From positions 1 to 35,582 of the forward strand of contig JBFGKE010000037.1 in NCBI GenBank assembly GCA_041576815.1: a stretch of DNA of 35,582 nucleotides, given 5' to 3'. This stretch comes from SG8-38 sp041576815. GTDB taxonomy: Bacteria; Myxococcota_A; Polyangia; Polyangiales; Houyiibacteriaceae. The first letter of the stretch is position 1; each line of letters starts with the position of its first letter. This document shows, piece after piece, positions 6,619 through 14,756 of the stretch. A program made the position numbers and the translations under genes. Below the pieces are notes generated by a model. That model saw only the letters and a program-made list of their open reading frames with translations. It had not been told where the DNA came from and did no database searches.

Positions 6619-7274
6619 TCCTCGCGCACCGCCTCCCCCGCAAGATACGGGGCAAGCGCCGCCTGCATCTTCTTTCTCGCGTGAAACAGCCGGCTCATCA
6701 CCGTGCCCTTGGGGACCTCGAGGGCCTCGGCCATCTCTTCGTAGCTCATCCCCTCCACCTCCCGGAGCACGATCACGGCCCGGTGGTGCTCGGGGAGCTC
6801 TTGAAGCGCCTCGTGAATCGCGCCCCCGAGCTCGCGCCGGAGCGCGGCCTTACCCGGGTTCGCATTGGTCACGCTCGGCACGAGCGCGCCGTCGCCAGCG
6901 ACCTCGCTTTCTTCGTGCAGGGCGCGCTCGTCGAAGTCCAGATTCTTACGCCTGCTGGTTCGCCGGACGTGGTCGATGGAGACATTCATGACGATCCGAT
7001 AGAGCCACGTGTAGAAGCTCGAGCTCCCCTGAAACTTGTCGATGTTCTTGTGTACTTTGACGAACGCCTCCTGGACGGCGTCCAGAGCATCGTCTTCGTT
7101 CTTGACGACTCCCATCGCCACGGCGAACGCACGGCGATGATACTTGTCGAAGAGCCTCCGAAAAGCCTTGGAGTCGCCTTCCTGTACGCGTTTGACCAGC
7201 TCATGATCGCCCTTGTCGGAGGACCCCTCTGAGGCCTCCTTGGTTTTGGACGCACTGGACAGCGGTTGATTCAC
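6615..7274 (-). CDS. ECF RNA polymerase sigma factor (RpoE-like)
   Basis: This 219-residue alternative sigma factor has region 2 at about 35-105 (DALDAVQEAFVKVHK and FYTWLYRIVMNVSIDHVRR) and region 4 at about 150-205 (LPEHHRAVIVLREVEGMSYE, then VPKGTVMSRLFHARKK as the -35-binding helix-turn-helix). A Ser/Lys-rich N-terminal extension of about 20 residues precedes it. The start is a GTG, the first in-frame start with a GAGG 7 bases upstream. It is the first of four genes joined by 4-base overlaps or abutting ends: sigma, anti-sigma, exported protein and TrmH. ECF operons often autoregulate; no clear autoregulatory promoter could be picked out in the 120-base gap to pcrA. Confidence 0.9.
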   Translation of the reverse strand: MNQPLSSASKTKEASEGSSDKGDHELVKRVQEGDSKAFRRLFDKYHRRAFAVAMGVVKNEDDALDAVQEAFVKVHKNIDKFQGSSSFYTWLYRIVMNVSIDHVRRTSRRKNLDFDERALHEESEVAGDGALVPSVTNANPGKAALRRELGGAIHEALQELPEHHRAVIVLREVEGMSYEEMAEALEVPKGTVMSRLFHARKKMQAALAPYLAGEAVRED

Positions 7275-7394
7275 CCAAGATCCTCGACGTTTTCAAGGGG
7301 TTAGTCGCCGTCGCGACCGCACGCTGGATGGTCTACGCGCAAAACGGCACCGAGGCCAGCTTTCAGCCCCGATCGTGTTCGCGAAGCACGGTTT

Positions 7395-9608
7395 TTGCCT
7401 GGTTTTCCCAAGGTGGGCAGCTACGTTCCGCCGGTGCTGGACCTCAGCTCTTTGAATTCCCGTCAGCGCGAGGCGGTCGTGCACGAGGGGGGGCCGCTCG
7501 TGGTCTTCGCGGGGGCGGGGAGCGGGAAGACGCGGGTGATCACGTTTCGCGTCGCGCATCTGATCGATAGGCATGACGTCCCGCCCTGGCGGATCTTGGC
7601 GGTGACCTTCACGAACAAAGCGGCGGGCGAGATGCGGGCGCGCCTGACCGGATTGCTCGGCGATCGCGGGGCGTCGATTCAGGTCGGTACGTTTCATGCA
7701 ACCTGCGCGCGGCTTCTTCGAAGGTTCGGCCAGACCTCGGGGATCTCCAAGGATTTCACGATCTACGACGACCAGGACCAGCAGGCCCTCGTCAGGCGCG
7801 TTCTCCGGGACATGGGGCTGGACGAGAAGCGCTACCAGCCCAAGGCGATGGCCGGGCGGATCAACCGCGCCAAGCAGGAGGTCCAGGGGCCGAGCGACAT
7901 CGAAACGCCCGATACCTGGTCCGAGGTCCTTCGCCGGGTCTACACCGCCTATGAAGAGCGGCTCCACCAGGCCAACGCCCTCGATTTCGGTGACTTGATC
8001 TATCGCACGGTGCGGGCGCTCGAGGCCGACCAGGCGTTCGCAGACACGGTGATCGGCCGACTCTCCCACGTGTTGGTCGACGAGTTCCAAGATACCAACC
8101 ATGCTCAGTTTCGTCTCGTCCGCCGGCTCGCCGAGGGGCACCGAAACCTTTGCGTAGTGGGCGACGACGACCAGAGCATCTATCGGTGGCGGGGCGCCGA
8201 TCGGCGAAACATCCTCGATTTCCGGGAGTCGTTTCCCGACGCCACCCTGGTCAAGCTCGAGCAGAACTATCGCTCGACCAAGCGAATTCTGCGCGCGGCA
8301 AACGCGGTCATCGCGCGGAACGTCGACCGCGAGCCCAAAGAGCTCTGGACCGACAACCCCGACGGTGATCGGTTGCTCATCGTTCGCACCTCGGACGAGC
8401 GCGACGAGGCCCGTTTGGTGCTGCGCGGGATTCGGGAGCTTCGCGCGCAGGGACAACGCCTCTCCGACGTCGCCGTGTTCTATCGGACGCACGCCCAGTC
8501 ACGCGTGATCGAAGAGGCGTTGCGAGGCGCGAACATCGGCTACCGAATCGTCGGAGGGATGCGCTTTTACGACCGGGCAGAGGTCAAGGACCTGCTCGCG
8601 TACCTGCGGGTCATGGTCAACCCGTCCGACGACGTGAGCCTCCTTCGGATCATCAATACTCCCGCACGGGGGATCGGGAAGACGACCGTGACTCGCCTTC
8701 TGGATGCGGCGGCGGAGCGGGGGGAGAGCCTCTCGAGCCTGACTCGAGACCAGGGCGCGCTCAGTCAGCTCGGGAGCGCCGCGCGAAAGCGCATCCAGAG
8801 CTTCGTTGGATTGCTCGACGGCCTTCGAGCCTTCGCGGCCTCGGGAGCGCCGCTCGGCGAGGTCGGCGCGGAGCTGGTCAACGAAAGTGGATACGGCGAG
8901 ATGCTGAAGCACGACGACACGGCCGAGGCCGATGCGCGCTTTCAAAACGTCCAAGAGCTCGTGGCGTCGATGGACGAGTTTCAGCGAGAGCACCCGGAGT
9001 CGACCCTCGCCGACTTCCTCGAAAACGTGACGCTCCAAACGTCGGCGGACGAGCAGGTTGGCGGTGACCGCGTGACGCTGATGACGGTGCACGCCGCCAA
9101 GGGGCTCGAGTTCCCCGTAGTCATGGTCACAGGGCTCGAGGAACAGGTCTTCCCGTTCAAAGGGATCGATCCCTGGGAAGATCCGGACGAGCTCGAAGAG
9201 GAACGACGGCTCGCGTACGTCGCGTTCACGCGTGCCGAGCAGAGGCTCGTCCTGAGCTTTGCGTCGGTGCGGCGGATCTTCGGTCAGCAGCGCGTCGGCA
9301 TCCCGTCGCGCTTTCTGACGGAGCTGCCCGGAGAGGATACGGAGTGGATCGGAGCGCCCAGCCCGTCCGTATCGCCCTCTGACTCAGGCCGTGCGCGATT
9401 CGAGCCCGACGAGAGTTACATCGACTACGGCGAAGGCTCCGACCTCGCGGACCTCGAAGGGATTCGGCGCGGCATGCAGGTCCGACACCCGAAGTTCGGC
9501 ATCGGCGAGGTGCGAGAGGTGATGCAGGGCTCGCCTCCGCGCGTCTCGGTGCGCTTTCCCGGTTGGGGCACGCGCAAGATCATCGCATCGTATCTCGAGC
9601 CCGCGTGA
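7395..9608 (+). CDS. pcrA: UvrD/PcrA-type 3'-5' DNA helicase
   Basis: This roughly 737-residue superfamily 1A helicase acts in repair and clears proteins from DNA. All motifs are visible: Q motif LNSRQREAV, Walker A AGAGSGKT (39-46), VTFTNKAAGEMRAR, the DExx box VDEFQDTN, GDDDQSIYRWRGA, LEQNYRST, VTLMTVHAAKGLEFPVV and AYVAFTRAEQRL. The C-terminal segment (RRGMQVRHPKFGIGEV to the end) is the Tudor-like domain by which PcrA/UvrD contacts RNA polymerase. The N-terminus is uncertain: the coordinate given is a TTG, and in-frame GTG codons at 7413 and 7434 are alternatives. None has a good Shine-Dalgarno. It is divergent from the sigma-factor operon and convergent with the FmdB gene. Confidence 0.92.
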   Translation: MPGFPKVGSYVPPVLDLSSLNSRQREAVVHEGGPLVVFAGAGSGKTRVITFRVAHLIDRHDVPPWRILAVTFTNKAAGEMRARLTGLLGDRGASIQVGTFHATCARLLRRFGQTSGISKDFTIYDDQDQQALVRRVLRDMGLDEKRYQPKAMAGRINRAKQEVQGPSDIETPDTWSEVLRRVYTAYEERLHQANALDFGDLIYRTVRALEADQAFADTVIGRLSHVLVDEFQDTNHAQFRLVRRLAEGHRNLCVVGDDDQSIYRWRGADRRNILDFRESFPDATLVKLEQNYRSTKRILRAANAVIARNVDREPKELWTDNPDGDRLLIVRTSDERDEARLVLRGIRELRAQGQRLSDVAVFYRTHAQSRVIEEALRGANIGYRIVGGMRFYDRAEVKDLLAYLRVMVNPSDDVSLLRIINTPARGIGKTTVTRLLDAAAERGESLSSLTRDQGALSQLGSAARKRIQSFVGLLDGLRAFAASGAPLGEVGAELVNESGYGEMLKHDDTAEADARFQNVQELVASMDEFQREHPESTLADFLENVTLQTSADEQVGGDRVTLMTVHAAKGLEFPVVMVTGLEEQVFPFKGIDPWEDPDELEEERRLAYVAFTRAEQRLVLSFASVRRIFGQQRVGIPSRFLTELPGEDTEWIGAPSPSVSPSDSGRARFEPDESYIDYGEGSDLADLEGIRRGMQVRHPKFGIGEVREVMQGSPPRVSVRFPGWGTRKIIASYLEPA

Positions 9609-9609
9609 G

Positions 9610-9945
9610 CTACGAGCCCGTGCTGCTCTTCGAGTCGCCCTTCGATGATTTCCCGGACGACGACGAGCTCGACTCGCTGCTTTTCGACTCGCTGCTTTTC
9701 GGCTCGCTGCTTTTCGACTCGCTCTTGGATTCGCTTTTGGACTCGGTCTTCGAGCGGTTCGACGGGCCCGAGTAGAGATCGGACTCCCAGCCGCCGCCTT
9801 TCAGTATGAAGCCTCCGCCGCCGATCATGCGTCGCGCTTTGAGCTTGCCGCAGCTCGGACACTTCTTGATCGGATCCTCGGTGATCCGTTGCTCGCGCTC
9901 GAACTCGTGGCCGCAGGTGTCACAGGTGTAGTCGTAAGTCGGCAT
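9610..9945 (-). CDS. FmdB-family zinc-ribbon protein with Ser/Lys-rich tail
   Basis: The 111-residue product opens with the FmdB/CxxC zinc ribbon: MPTYDYTCDTCGHEFE and CPSCGKLKARRMIGGGG give four zinc-binding cysteines in two CxxC pairs. A roughly 50-residue tail of Ser, Lys and Glu follows, built from about five-residue SSESK-like units encoded by a 15-bp tandem repeat. The ribbon is often taken as a regulatory or RNA/protein-binding module; its function is unproven. The ATG at 9945 is chosen because the family begins MPTYxYxC; an in-frame start 7 codons earlier is unlikely. The stop lies one base from the pcrA stop. Confidence 0.85.
   Translation of the reverse strand: MPTYDYTCDTCGHEFEREQRITEDPIKKCPSCGKLKARRMIGGGGFILKGGGWESDLYSGPSNRSKTESKSESKSESKSSEPKSSESKSSESSSSSSGKSSKGDSKSSTGS
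9671..9715. repeat. 15-bp tandem repeat inside the FmdB tail
   Basis: There are three consecutive copies of GACTCGCTGCTTTTC (the third with one change) at 9671-9685, 9686-9700 and 9701-9715, with degenerate units continuing to about 9745. They encode the SSESK/SSEPK pentads on the minus strand. Copy-number change would keep the frame and only lengthen or shorten the tail. Confidence 0.8.
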
Positions 9946-9994
9946 GACTTGGAATTCGGCGCCCAACTTAAGTGTCGTCAGCGTCCTGTCAAGC

Positions 9995-10783
9995 TCACTG
10001 CTCGCGACGCTTGAGCTCCTCGAGCGCCTCTTCGAGCTCCGCCAGCTCCTCCTCCTCGTACTGCTCGTCCGGCGTCGCGACGCGCGCGCTCACGGGCGGC
10101 TCCTCGGGCGGCAAGAGACCCATCTTGCGCTTCAGCGCCTCCAGCTCGAGGTCGGCCCCCGCCGTGGCTTCCAGCTGCGAGAATCGATGCTTGAGGATGT
10201 CCCCGGTGTACTGCTCCGCGACCTCCGCACCGGCTTCGGCCTCGGCTTCGATCTGATCGATCTGCTCGGCCATTCGGTCGAACGTCTCGAACGCGCTCGC
10301 ATCGGAAAGCCCACTCATCGTGTCCTGAATGCTCTTCATCGCCTCGGCGCGGCGCTTGCGCGCGATGAGCACGTTCTTCTTGCGCTGCGCTTCGCCAATC
10401 TTGTGGTTCAATGCTTTGAGAGCCGTCTTGAGCTGGTCCGTCAACGTCTTTTGTCGCTGCCATTGCTCCTGATACTGCGCCGCGATCGAATCATGCTCCT
10501 TTTTTCGAAGCAGGGCTTCCTTCGCGAGGTCGTCATCCCCGGAACGCACGGCGAGCATCGCCTTGCGTTCCCACTCCTCTGACTTCTTCGCCTCGTTGCC
10601 GAGCTGCTTGTAGAGGCGCTTTTCGTCGGCGATGGCGACGGCGACCTGCTTCTTTGCCTCGACCAGCTGCTGGTTCATGTCGACGATGACCTGATTCAGC
10701 ATCTTTTCCGGATCTTCCGACTTGTTGATGAGGTCGTTGATGTTGCTTTTGATCAGTTGTGCCAGTCGGCTGAGGAACCCCAT
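9995..10783 (-). CDS. pspA: PspA/IM30 membrane-stress protein
   Basis: This 262-residue protein belongs to the PspA/Vipp1 (ESCRT-III-like) family, which polymerises on and stabilises the inner membrane under stress. It shows the amphipathic N-terminal helix (MGFLSRLAQLIKSNINDLI), the conserved SEDPEKMLNQVIVDM and a long coiled coil (about 25-190) rich in Glu, Lys and Gln. The acidic Glu-rich C-terminal extension (about 225-262) goes beyond the core helices. Only 13 bases separate it from the upstream YbjN-like gene, so they probably share a transcript. No PspB/PspC/PspF partners are seen. Confidence 0.9.
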   Translation of the reverse strand: MGFLSRLAQLIKSNINDLINKSEDPEKMLNQVIVDMNQQLVEAKKQVAVAIADEKRLYKQLGNEAKKSEEWERKAMLAVRSGDDDLAKEALLRKKEHDSIAAQYQEQWQRQKTLTDQLKTALKALNHKIGEAQRKKNVLIARKRRAEAMKSIQDTMSGLSDASAFETFDRMAEQIDQIEAEAEAGAEVAEQYTGDILKHRFSQLEATAGADLELEALKRKMGLLPPEEPPVSARVATPDEQYEEEELAELEEALEELKRREQ

Positions 10784-10796
10784 TGGTCGTGTCCTT

Positions 10797-11189
10797 CTAT
10801 GTGGCGACTCGGAACTTGGTCAGCTTCTCGTAATGGTCGCCGAGCGCGAGCGAAAAGTCGTCGAGCACGCCCTGGAGCTCGTTGTAGTCGAGATTCTCGA
10901 GCTGGAGCGTGCACGTGAGGACCACGGCGCCGTCCGAGATTCCGTACGCCCCGTGAACGAGGTCGGACGCGTTCAGTCGAAGCAGCTCTTCGAAAAGAGC
11001 GGCCTGGTCTTCGACTTCGCGTAGCTCGAGGACTTTCACGCGAAACAGGAGCAAGGGGCCGTTGGCCTTGATCGCGATGTTTTCGCCCAAGCTGCTGTCG
11101 TGGACGAGCCACATGCCGTCCTCACCGACCTCTTCGTAGGGCACCTCCGCCCTCGCTAGATACGATTCGATGTCTTCGCGTGAGCGCAT
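10797..11189 (-). CDS. YbjN-like / CesT-fold small protein
   Basis: The 130-residue cytoplasmic protein begins with a helix (REDIESYLARAEVPYEEVGE). It then has alternating strands (MWLVHDSSLGENIAIK, LLLFRVKVLEL) and the pattern LFEELLRLNASDLVHGAYGI, typical of the YbjN / type III chaperone-like fold. It ends with a helix around LDDFSLALGDHYEKLTKF. Family members act as small binding or chaperone-like proteins; the partner is unknown. Directly upstream of pspA with a 13-base gap, it may assist the membrane-stress function, but this is inference. Confidence 0.6.
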   Translation of the reverse strand: MRSREDIESYLARAEVPYEEVGEDGMWLVHDSSLGENIAIKANGPLLLFRVKVLELREVEDQAALFEELLRLNASDLVHGAYGISDGAVVLTCTLQLENLDYNELQGVLDDFSLALGDHYEKLTKFRVAT

Positions 11190-11244
11190 TCGCGCCTCCT
11201 TGCTCGGGGCCAGCCTAGCGGCCCGGAATCGAGCCGGTCAAGGC

Positions 11245-12150
11245 TCACTCGTATTCATCGCCAAGCGCGCTCAGGAACTTGCATGTCCATAGGATCGCGT
11301 CTTTGCGCGTGCCGTCGCCGTCGAGAATCCCCTGAGCGAGAAGCCCGGTCTTCCTGTATCCGGCCGCGACGAACGCGGTTGAGATCTCCACGTTGTCGTG
11401 CGGGGCAAACGCGAATGCCGCCACGATGCCGCGTTCCTGGAGGCCCTCGCCCAACACGCGAAGCGCGGCGACGAGCGCAGTGGTCTCGTTTTCGGTCGTG
11501 GGAAGCCGGAGCACCTCGACGAGCGCGTGCCCGAAGCAATCCTGAAACTCCGCCGAGACGTAGTTCGTCTTGCTCCGCTTGTAGCTGGCATCGTAGAAAA
11601 CGCGTTCGGCGTCTCTGCCGAACGTATCGAACGAGCCGAGTGCCGGGCTCTTGCGCCAGGCCGCGTCTCGTGCCGACAACGCGTCTTTTTCGGAAGCGAC
11701 GCGAACGGATGCGCCTTTGATCTTGTCGGGGATGTCCTTTGCGGCCTTTTTTGCAGCGTTGATCGTGCGATCCGCGAGCTTGGCCGAGGCATCGGTGACC
11801 TCGATCGACGCGGTCTTGTCGCCGATCACACACCCGCACAGATGGCCGTCGCTTCGCTTGTAGAAGCCCGGGATCGTTCCTTCGCGCACGAAGCCGACCC
11901 TCGTCCACGAGGAGACCTCGTCTTTTTCGACCAAGGTGATCACCTTCTCGACGTTTTCCTGGGTCGCGACCGACTGAATGTAGAGGCGCTTGGCCGGAAG
12001 CGCGCCCGCGCGAAAATCGATCACGCGGATGAACCGGGTTCTCCGATTCAAGAGCAGGCAGAGGTAGGCGCTATCGCTCCTGAAATACAGCTCCTCGACC
12101 GTCTGTTTTTTCGGGGGCCGTTTAGCGGCGGCAGCCTTTGCTCGAGCCAT
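11245..12150 (-). CDS. AblB-like GNAT acetyltransferase (putative)
   Basis: This 301-residue protein has two features of the beta-lysine N-acetyltransferase (AblB) family. One is a mid-N-terminal segment VGFVREGTIPGFYKRSDGHL. The other is a C-terminal GNAT-like end, with FAPHDNVEISTAFVAAGYRK followed by GTRKDAILWTCKFL, where AblB proteins carry a comparable NxxF-x-x-x-GYxxxG pattern. AblB makes N-epsilon-acetyl-beta-lysine, an osmolyte, after lysine 2,3-aminomutase (AblA), which is not in this window. The central 135-190 region is Lys/Ala rich. A Lys/Ala-rich N-terminus of 15 residues is present. A promoter and a palindrome lie directly upstream, so it appears to be its own unit, perhaps reading on into the YbjN-like and pspA genes. 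Confidence 0.45.
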   Translation of the reverse strand: MARAKAAAAKRPPKKQTVEELYFRSDSAYLCLLLNRRTRFIRVIDFRAGALPAKRLYIQSVATQENVEKVITLVEKDEVSSWTRVGFVREGTIPGFYKRSDGHLCGCVIGDKTASIEVTDASAKLADRTINAAKKAAKDIPDKIKGASVRVASEKDALSARDAAWRKSPALGSFDTFGRDAERVFYDASYKRSKTNYVSAEFQDCFGHALVEVLRLPTTENETTALVAALRVLGEGLQERGIVAAFAFAPHDNVEISTAFVAAGYRKTGLLAQGILDGDGTRKDAILWTCKFLSALGDEYE

Positions 12151-12161
12151 CCGTCAACACC

Positions 12162-12183
12162 TTGAAAATACTTTGGTTTTCAA
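12162..12183. promoter_or_regulatory. Palindrome in the leader of the AblB-like gene
   Basis: TTGAAAA (12162-12168) and TTTTCAA (12177-12183) form a 7-bp inverted repeat with an 8-base spacer. It lies just downstream of the predicted -10 and 12 bases before the start codon at 12150. This position suits a repressor operator or a small leader hairpin. AT-rich sequence here contrasts with the GC-rich surroundings. Confidence 0.4.
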
Positions 12184-12193
12184 AACGAGGCGG

Positions 12194-12222
12194 ACTGTAG
12201 TGTGTCGGCCGCACCGTGTCAA
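12194..12222 (-). promoter_or_regulatory. Sigma-70-type promoter of the AblB-like gene
   Basis: On the minus strand a perfect -35 TTGACA (12222..12217) and a -10 TACAGT (12199..12194) are separated by exactly 17 bases. Transcription would start near 12187, about 37 bases before the ATG at 12150. It sits immediately after the terminator of the triple-DsbA gene on the same strand. Confidence 0.6.
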
Positions 12223-12229
12223 AAGGACA

Positions 12230-12258
12230 GGGGCAGGCCCGGTGTGCGGACCTGCCCC
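12230..12258 (-). terminator. Terminator hairpin after the triple-DsbA gene
   Basis: GGGGCAGG (12230-12237) pairs with CCTGCCCC (12251-12258). The stem extends three more pairs past one mismatch, leaving a 5-nt loop. It begins 21 bases after the DsbA stop (12279). The following minus-strand bases contain CCTTTTG, a short T-run, so intrinsic termination is plausible although the tract is weak. Confidence 0.55.
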
Positions 12259-12278
12259 TTCTTCGTTCCTCGGTTCGG

Positions 12279-14249
12279 TTACTTCTTGAGCGCGTCTTCG
12301 ACCGCCGCTTTGAATGCGGGGTAGGGCTGTGCGCCCTGCAGCAGCTTGCCGTTGACGAAGAACGACGGGGTGCCGATGCGCGCGCCAGCCTTCGCGACGG
12401 CCGCCATGTCAGCGTCGACGGTCGCCTTGTGCTTACCCGAATCGAGCGCCGCCTTGAAGGCCTTCATGTCAACGCCGACCTGCTCCGCGAACTTCTCGAG
12501 GTTCGCGCGCGTCAGCGCCTTTTGGTTCTGGAAGAGGAGGTCATGGTACTCCCAAAACGCTTTGTTCCCCTTCTGCTCGAACACCTCCCGAGCGGCCTGC
12601 GCTGCGGGGTGGGCCTCCTTGTGGAAGGGGAGGGGGTAGTCGCGCCATACGATTTGAACGCGGTCGCCATACTCGTTCATGAGCTGTGCCACCGTCGGAT
12701 TGACCCGACTGCAGAACGGGCACTGGAAGTCGCTGAACTCCTGGATGACCACCTTGGCGTTCTTCTTGCCCTTCGTCGGCGCGTTCTTCGGGACGGGGAT
12801 GTCGTAGACCTTGTTGGCATCCGCAGCCGCGCCTGCCGGCTTGGTCTTCGGGCCGGTCTCGCCCTTGGCGATGATCGTCTCGTACACCTTGGCCCGCGGG
12901 GTGCCCTTTTCGACGAGCGCTTTCGCTTTCGCGAGCTCCTCGTCCACGAGCGTGGTGAACGCCGGGAGCGGTTGGGCGCCCCGAAGATTGCGGCCGTTGA
13001 TGAAGAACGCGGGAGTGCCTCGCGCACCGAGGCTGTTCGCCAACGTCTGCTGCTTTTGGATGGTCTTCGAGTACTTGTCCTCCGCGAGCGCTTTCTTGAA
13101 CTTCGGCACGTTGAGGCCGATTTCCTTGGCCCACTTCTCGAGGTTCTCCGTGGTCAGCGCTTTCTGGTTGGCGAACATCTTTTCGTGCATCGCCCAGAAG
13201 CCCTTGTCGCCCTTTTGCGCATGTGCCTCGAGAGCAGCGTTGGCCGCGGGCTTCGCGTTCTTGTGGAACGGCAGCGGGTTGTTCATCCAGACCACGCGAA
13301 GGTCTTTGCCGTACTTGTCCTGCAACTGGGTGATCGTCGGCTCGACGCGGCCGCAGAACGGGCATTCGAAGTCGCTGAACTCGACGATCGTGACCAGGGC
13401 GTCGTCTGGACCCTTCTGCGGCTCATCGCCCTGAAGCGGCACCTTGTACACGGCCTTCGGATCGGGCTGACCGGGCTTCTGGGTCGGCTTCGGCGCCGCA
13501 GCCTTGGTCAGACCGTCTTTGGTGATCGTCACGTAGAGCTGCTCGGGCTTCACACCCTTTTTCAACAGAGCCTCCGCCGTCGCGATCTCTTCGTCGATCA
13601 CGGCCTTGAACGCCGCGAAGGGCTGCGCCCCTCGTAGTTGGCGCCCGTTGACGAAGAAGTACGGCGTGCCTCGGGCGCCGACCTGTCCCGCGAGCGTCTG
13701 GTCTGCGGAGAGGGTTTCCTTGTGCTTGTCTTCGTCGAGGGCTTTCTTCACCTTTTCGACGTCGAGCCCTGCCTGCTCCGCGTAACTTTCCAACTCGGCG
13801 CGGCCCAAGGCTTTCTGGTTTGCGAACAGTAGGTCGTGCACCTCCCAGAACTTGTCATTGCCGCCTTGCTCGTACGCTTCCATGGCGACCGCCGCGGCGG
13901 GGCCCGCATTGTTGTGGAACGCGAGCGGGTTGTTACGCCATACGAATCGCACTTTGTCACCGTAGGTGTCGGTGATCTGCTTCATGGTCGGTAGGACCCG
14001 CGCGCAGAATGGGCATTGGAACTCGCTGAATTCCACGATCGTCACCAAAGCATCCTGGGGGCCCTTTTGGGGCTGCGCGTCGGTGACTGGGATTTTGTAG
14101 CGCTCGACGTCGGCTGCGATCTCGACGTCGGCGGGCTGTATCTCCTCGCCGCTGTCCGTCCCCGCCGACGGCGAGGTCACGAGGCGTCCAACCAGGAACG
14201 CGCCGATGGCCACTACGATAGCCAATAAAATTGCTGCACCTTTACTCAT
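12279..14249 (-). CDS. Membrane-anchored protein with three tandem DsbA thioredoxin-fold domains
   Basis: The 656-residue product has one N-terminal membrane helix (about 5-24), so the rest should face the periplasm. Three DsbA-like domains of about 200 residues follow. Each has a CPFC active site (Cys79/82, Cys296/299, Cys510/513) inside EFS(D/E)F(Q/E)CPFC. Each also has a partner loop with cis-proline TP (Pro196, Pro413, Pro628) in GAR(I)GTP(Y/A/S)FF. All three therefore keep full thiol-disulphide machinery. Pro/Lys-rich linkers lie at about 248-265 and 463-480. The ATG at 14249 is chosen for its GGGAGGAT ribosome site and because it begins the membrane helix; a longer in-frame start at 14423 lies in the upstream gene. 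Normal DsbA has one such domain. Likely roles are disulphide formation or isomerisation of exported proteins. Confidence 0.88.
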   Translation of the reverse strand: MSKGAAILLAIVVAIGAFLVGRLVTSPSAGTDSGEEIQPADVEIAADVERYKIPVTDAQPQKGPQDALVTIVEFSEFQCPFCARVLPTMKQITDTYGDKVRFVWRNNPLAFHNNAGPAAAVAMEAYEQGGNDKFWEVHDLLFANQKALGRAELESYAEQAGLDVEKVKKALDEDKHKETLSADQTLAGQVGARGTPYFFVNGRQLRGAQPFAAFKAVIDEEIATAEALLKKGVKPEQLYVTITKDGLTKAAAPKPTQKPGQPDPKAVYKVPLQGDEPQKGPDDALVTIVEFSDFECPFCGRVEPTITQLQDKYGKDLRVVWMNNPLPFHKNAKPAANAALEAHAQKGDKGFWAMHEKMFANQKALTTENLEKWAKEIGLNVPKFKKALAEDKYSKTIQKQQTLANSLGARGTPAFFINGRNLRGAQPLPAFTTLVDEELAKAKALVEKGTPRAKVYETIIAKGETGPKTKPAGAAADANKVYDIPVPKNAPTKGKKNAKVVIQEFSDFQCPFCSRVNPTVAQLMNEYGDRVQIVWRDYPLPFHKEAHPAAQAAREVFEQKGNKAFWEYHDLLFQNQKALTRANLEKFAEQVGVDMKAFKAALDSGKHKATVDADMAAVAKAGARIGTPSFFVNGKLLQGAQPYPAFKAAVEDALKK

Positions 14250-14358
14250 ATCTCTATCCTCCCGCCGCGACCTCGCGACGAGCTCGAAAACAAAATTCAC
14301 CGTTCGAAACGAACGAAACCAACCGAAAGACCGCCCCGGTCGATCGAGGCGGCCGGCG

Positions 14359-14715
14359 CTAGCGCGGTGGTCGTTCGACGCGCCGTGAGTGTTCGGTCCG
14401 CGCGTCTCCTTCCACGCGTACATCCCATTGGATGGCTGCGCGAGGGGGCGCGTCCCAACGAATTGATTGTGTCCAGCTCATGACGACCGGCACCAGCGAG
14501 CTCACGGAGGTTCCGTGGGTGTTCGCAGGCATGCAACGAGGATCGTCGGTTCGCTCGCACCAGAGCGGCGGCGAGACCGGAGGCTCTCGCAGCTCGGCAC
14601 CTTCACAGCCTTCCGCCGAGAGTCGATCGCACATGCAGTCGGCGGCGCGTGCGGATGCCGCATCGAGCAGCAGCATCGCGCCAACGATCAGTGCCTGGAG
14701 GAGGGTCTTGCTCAC
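14359..14715 (-). CDS. Exported small cysteine-rich protein, unknown family
   Basis: The 118-residue product starts at a GTG (14715) with VSKTLLQALIVGAMLLLDAA, a signal peptide probably cut after SARA near residue 24. The mature N-terminus has a cluster of cysteines (DCMCDRLSAEGC, then LWC and DPRC), followed by a Cys-free, Arg-rich C-terminal half. I recognise no family. An in-frame GTG at 14853 would give 164 residues, but it lies inside the leader hairpins and would bury the signal sequence. It sits 109 bases upstream of the triple-DsbA gene on the same strand, so its disulphides may be a substrate of that oxidoreductase; that is inference. Confidence 0.6.
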   Translation of the reverse strand: MSKTLLQALIVGAMLLLDAASARAADCMCDRLSAEGCEGAELREPPVSPPLWCERTDDPRCMPANTHGTSVSSLVPVVMSWTQSIRWDAPPRAAIQWDVRVEGDARTEHSRRVERPPR

Positions 14716-14756
14716 GGCGAGCTCAGAGTCTACCGCTCCCGGTCGCAGCCGCAACA

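Noticed and set aside
14250..14423. N-terminal extension of the triple-DsbA protein
   Set aside because: It would place 58 Arg-rich residues before the membrane helix and overlap the end of the upstream gene; the ATG at 14249 has a good ribosome site.
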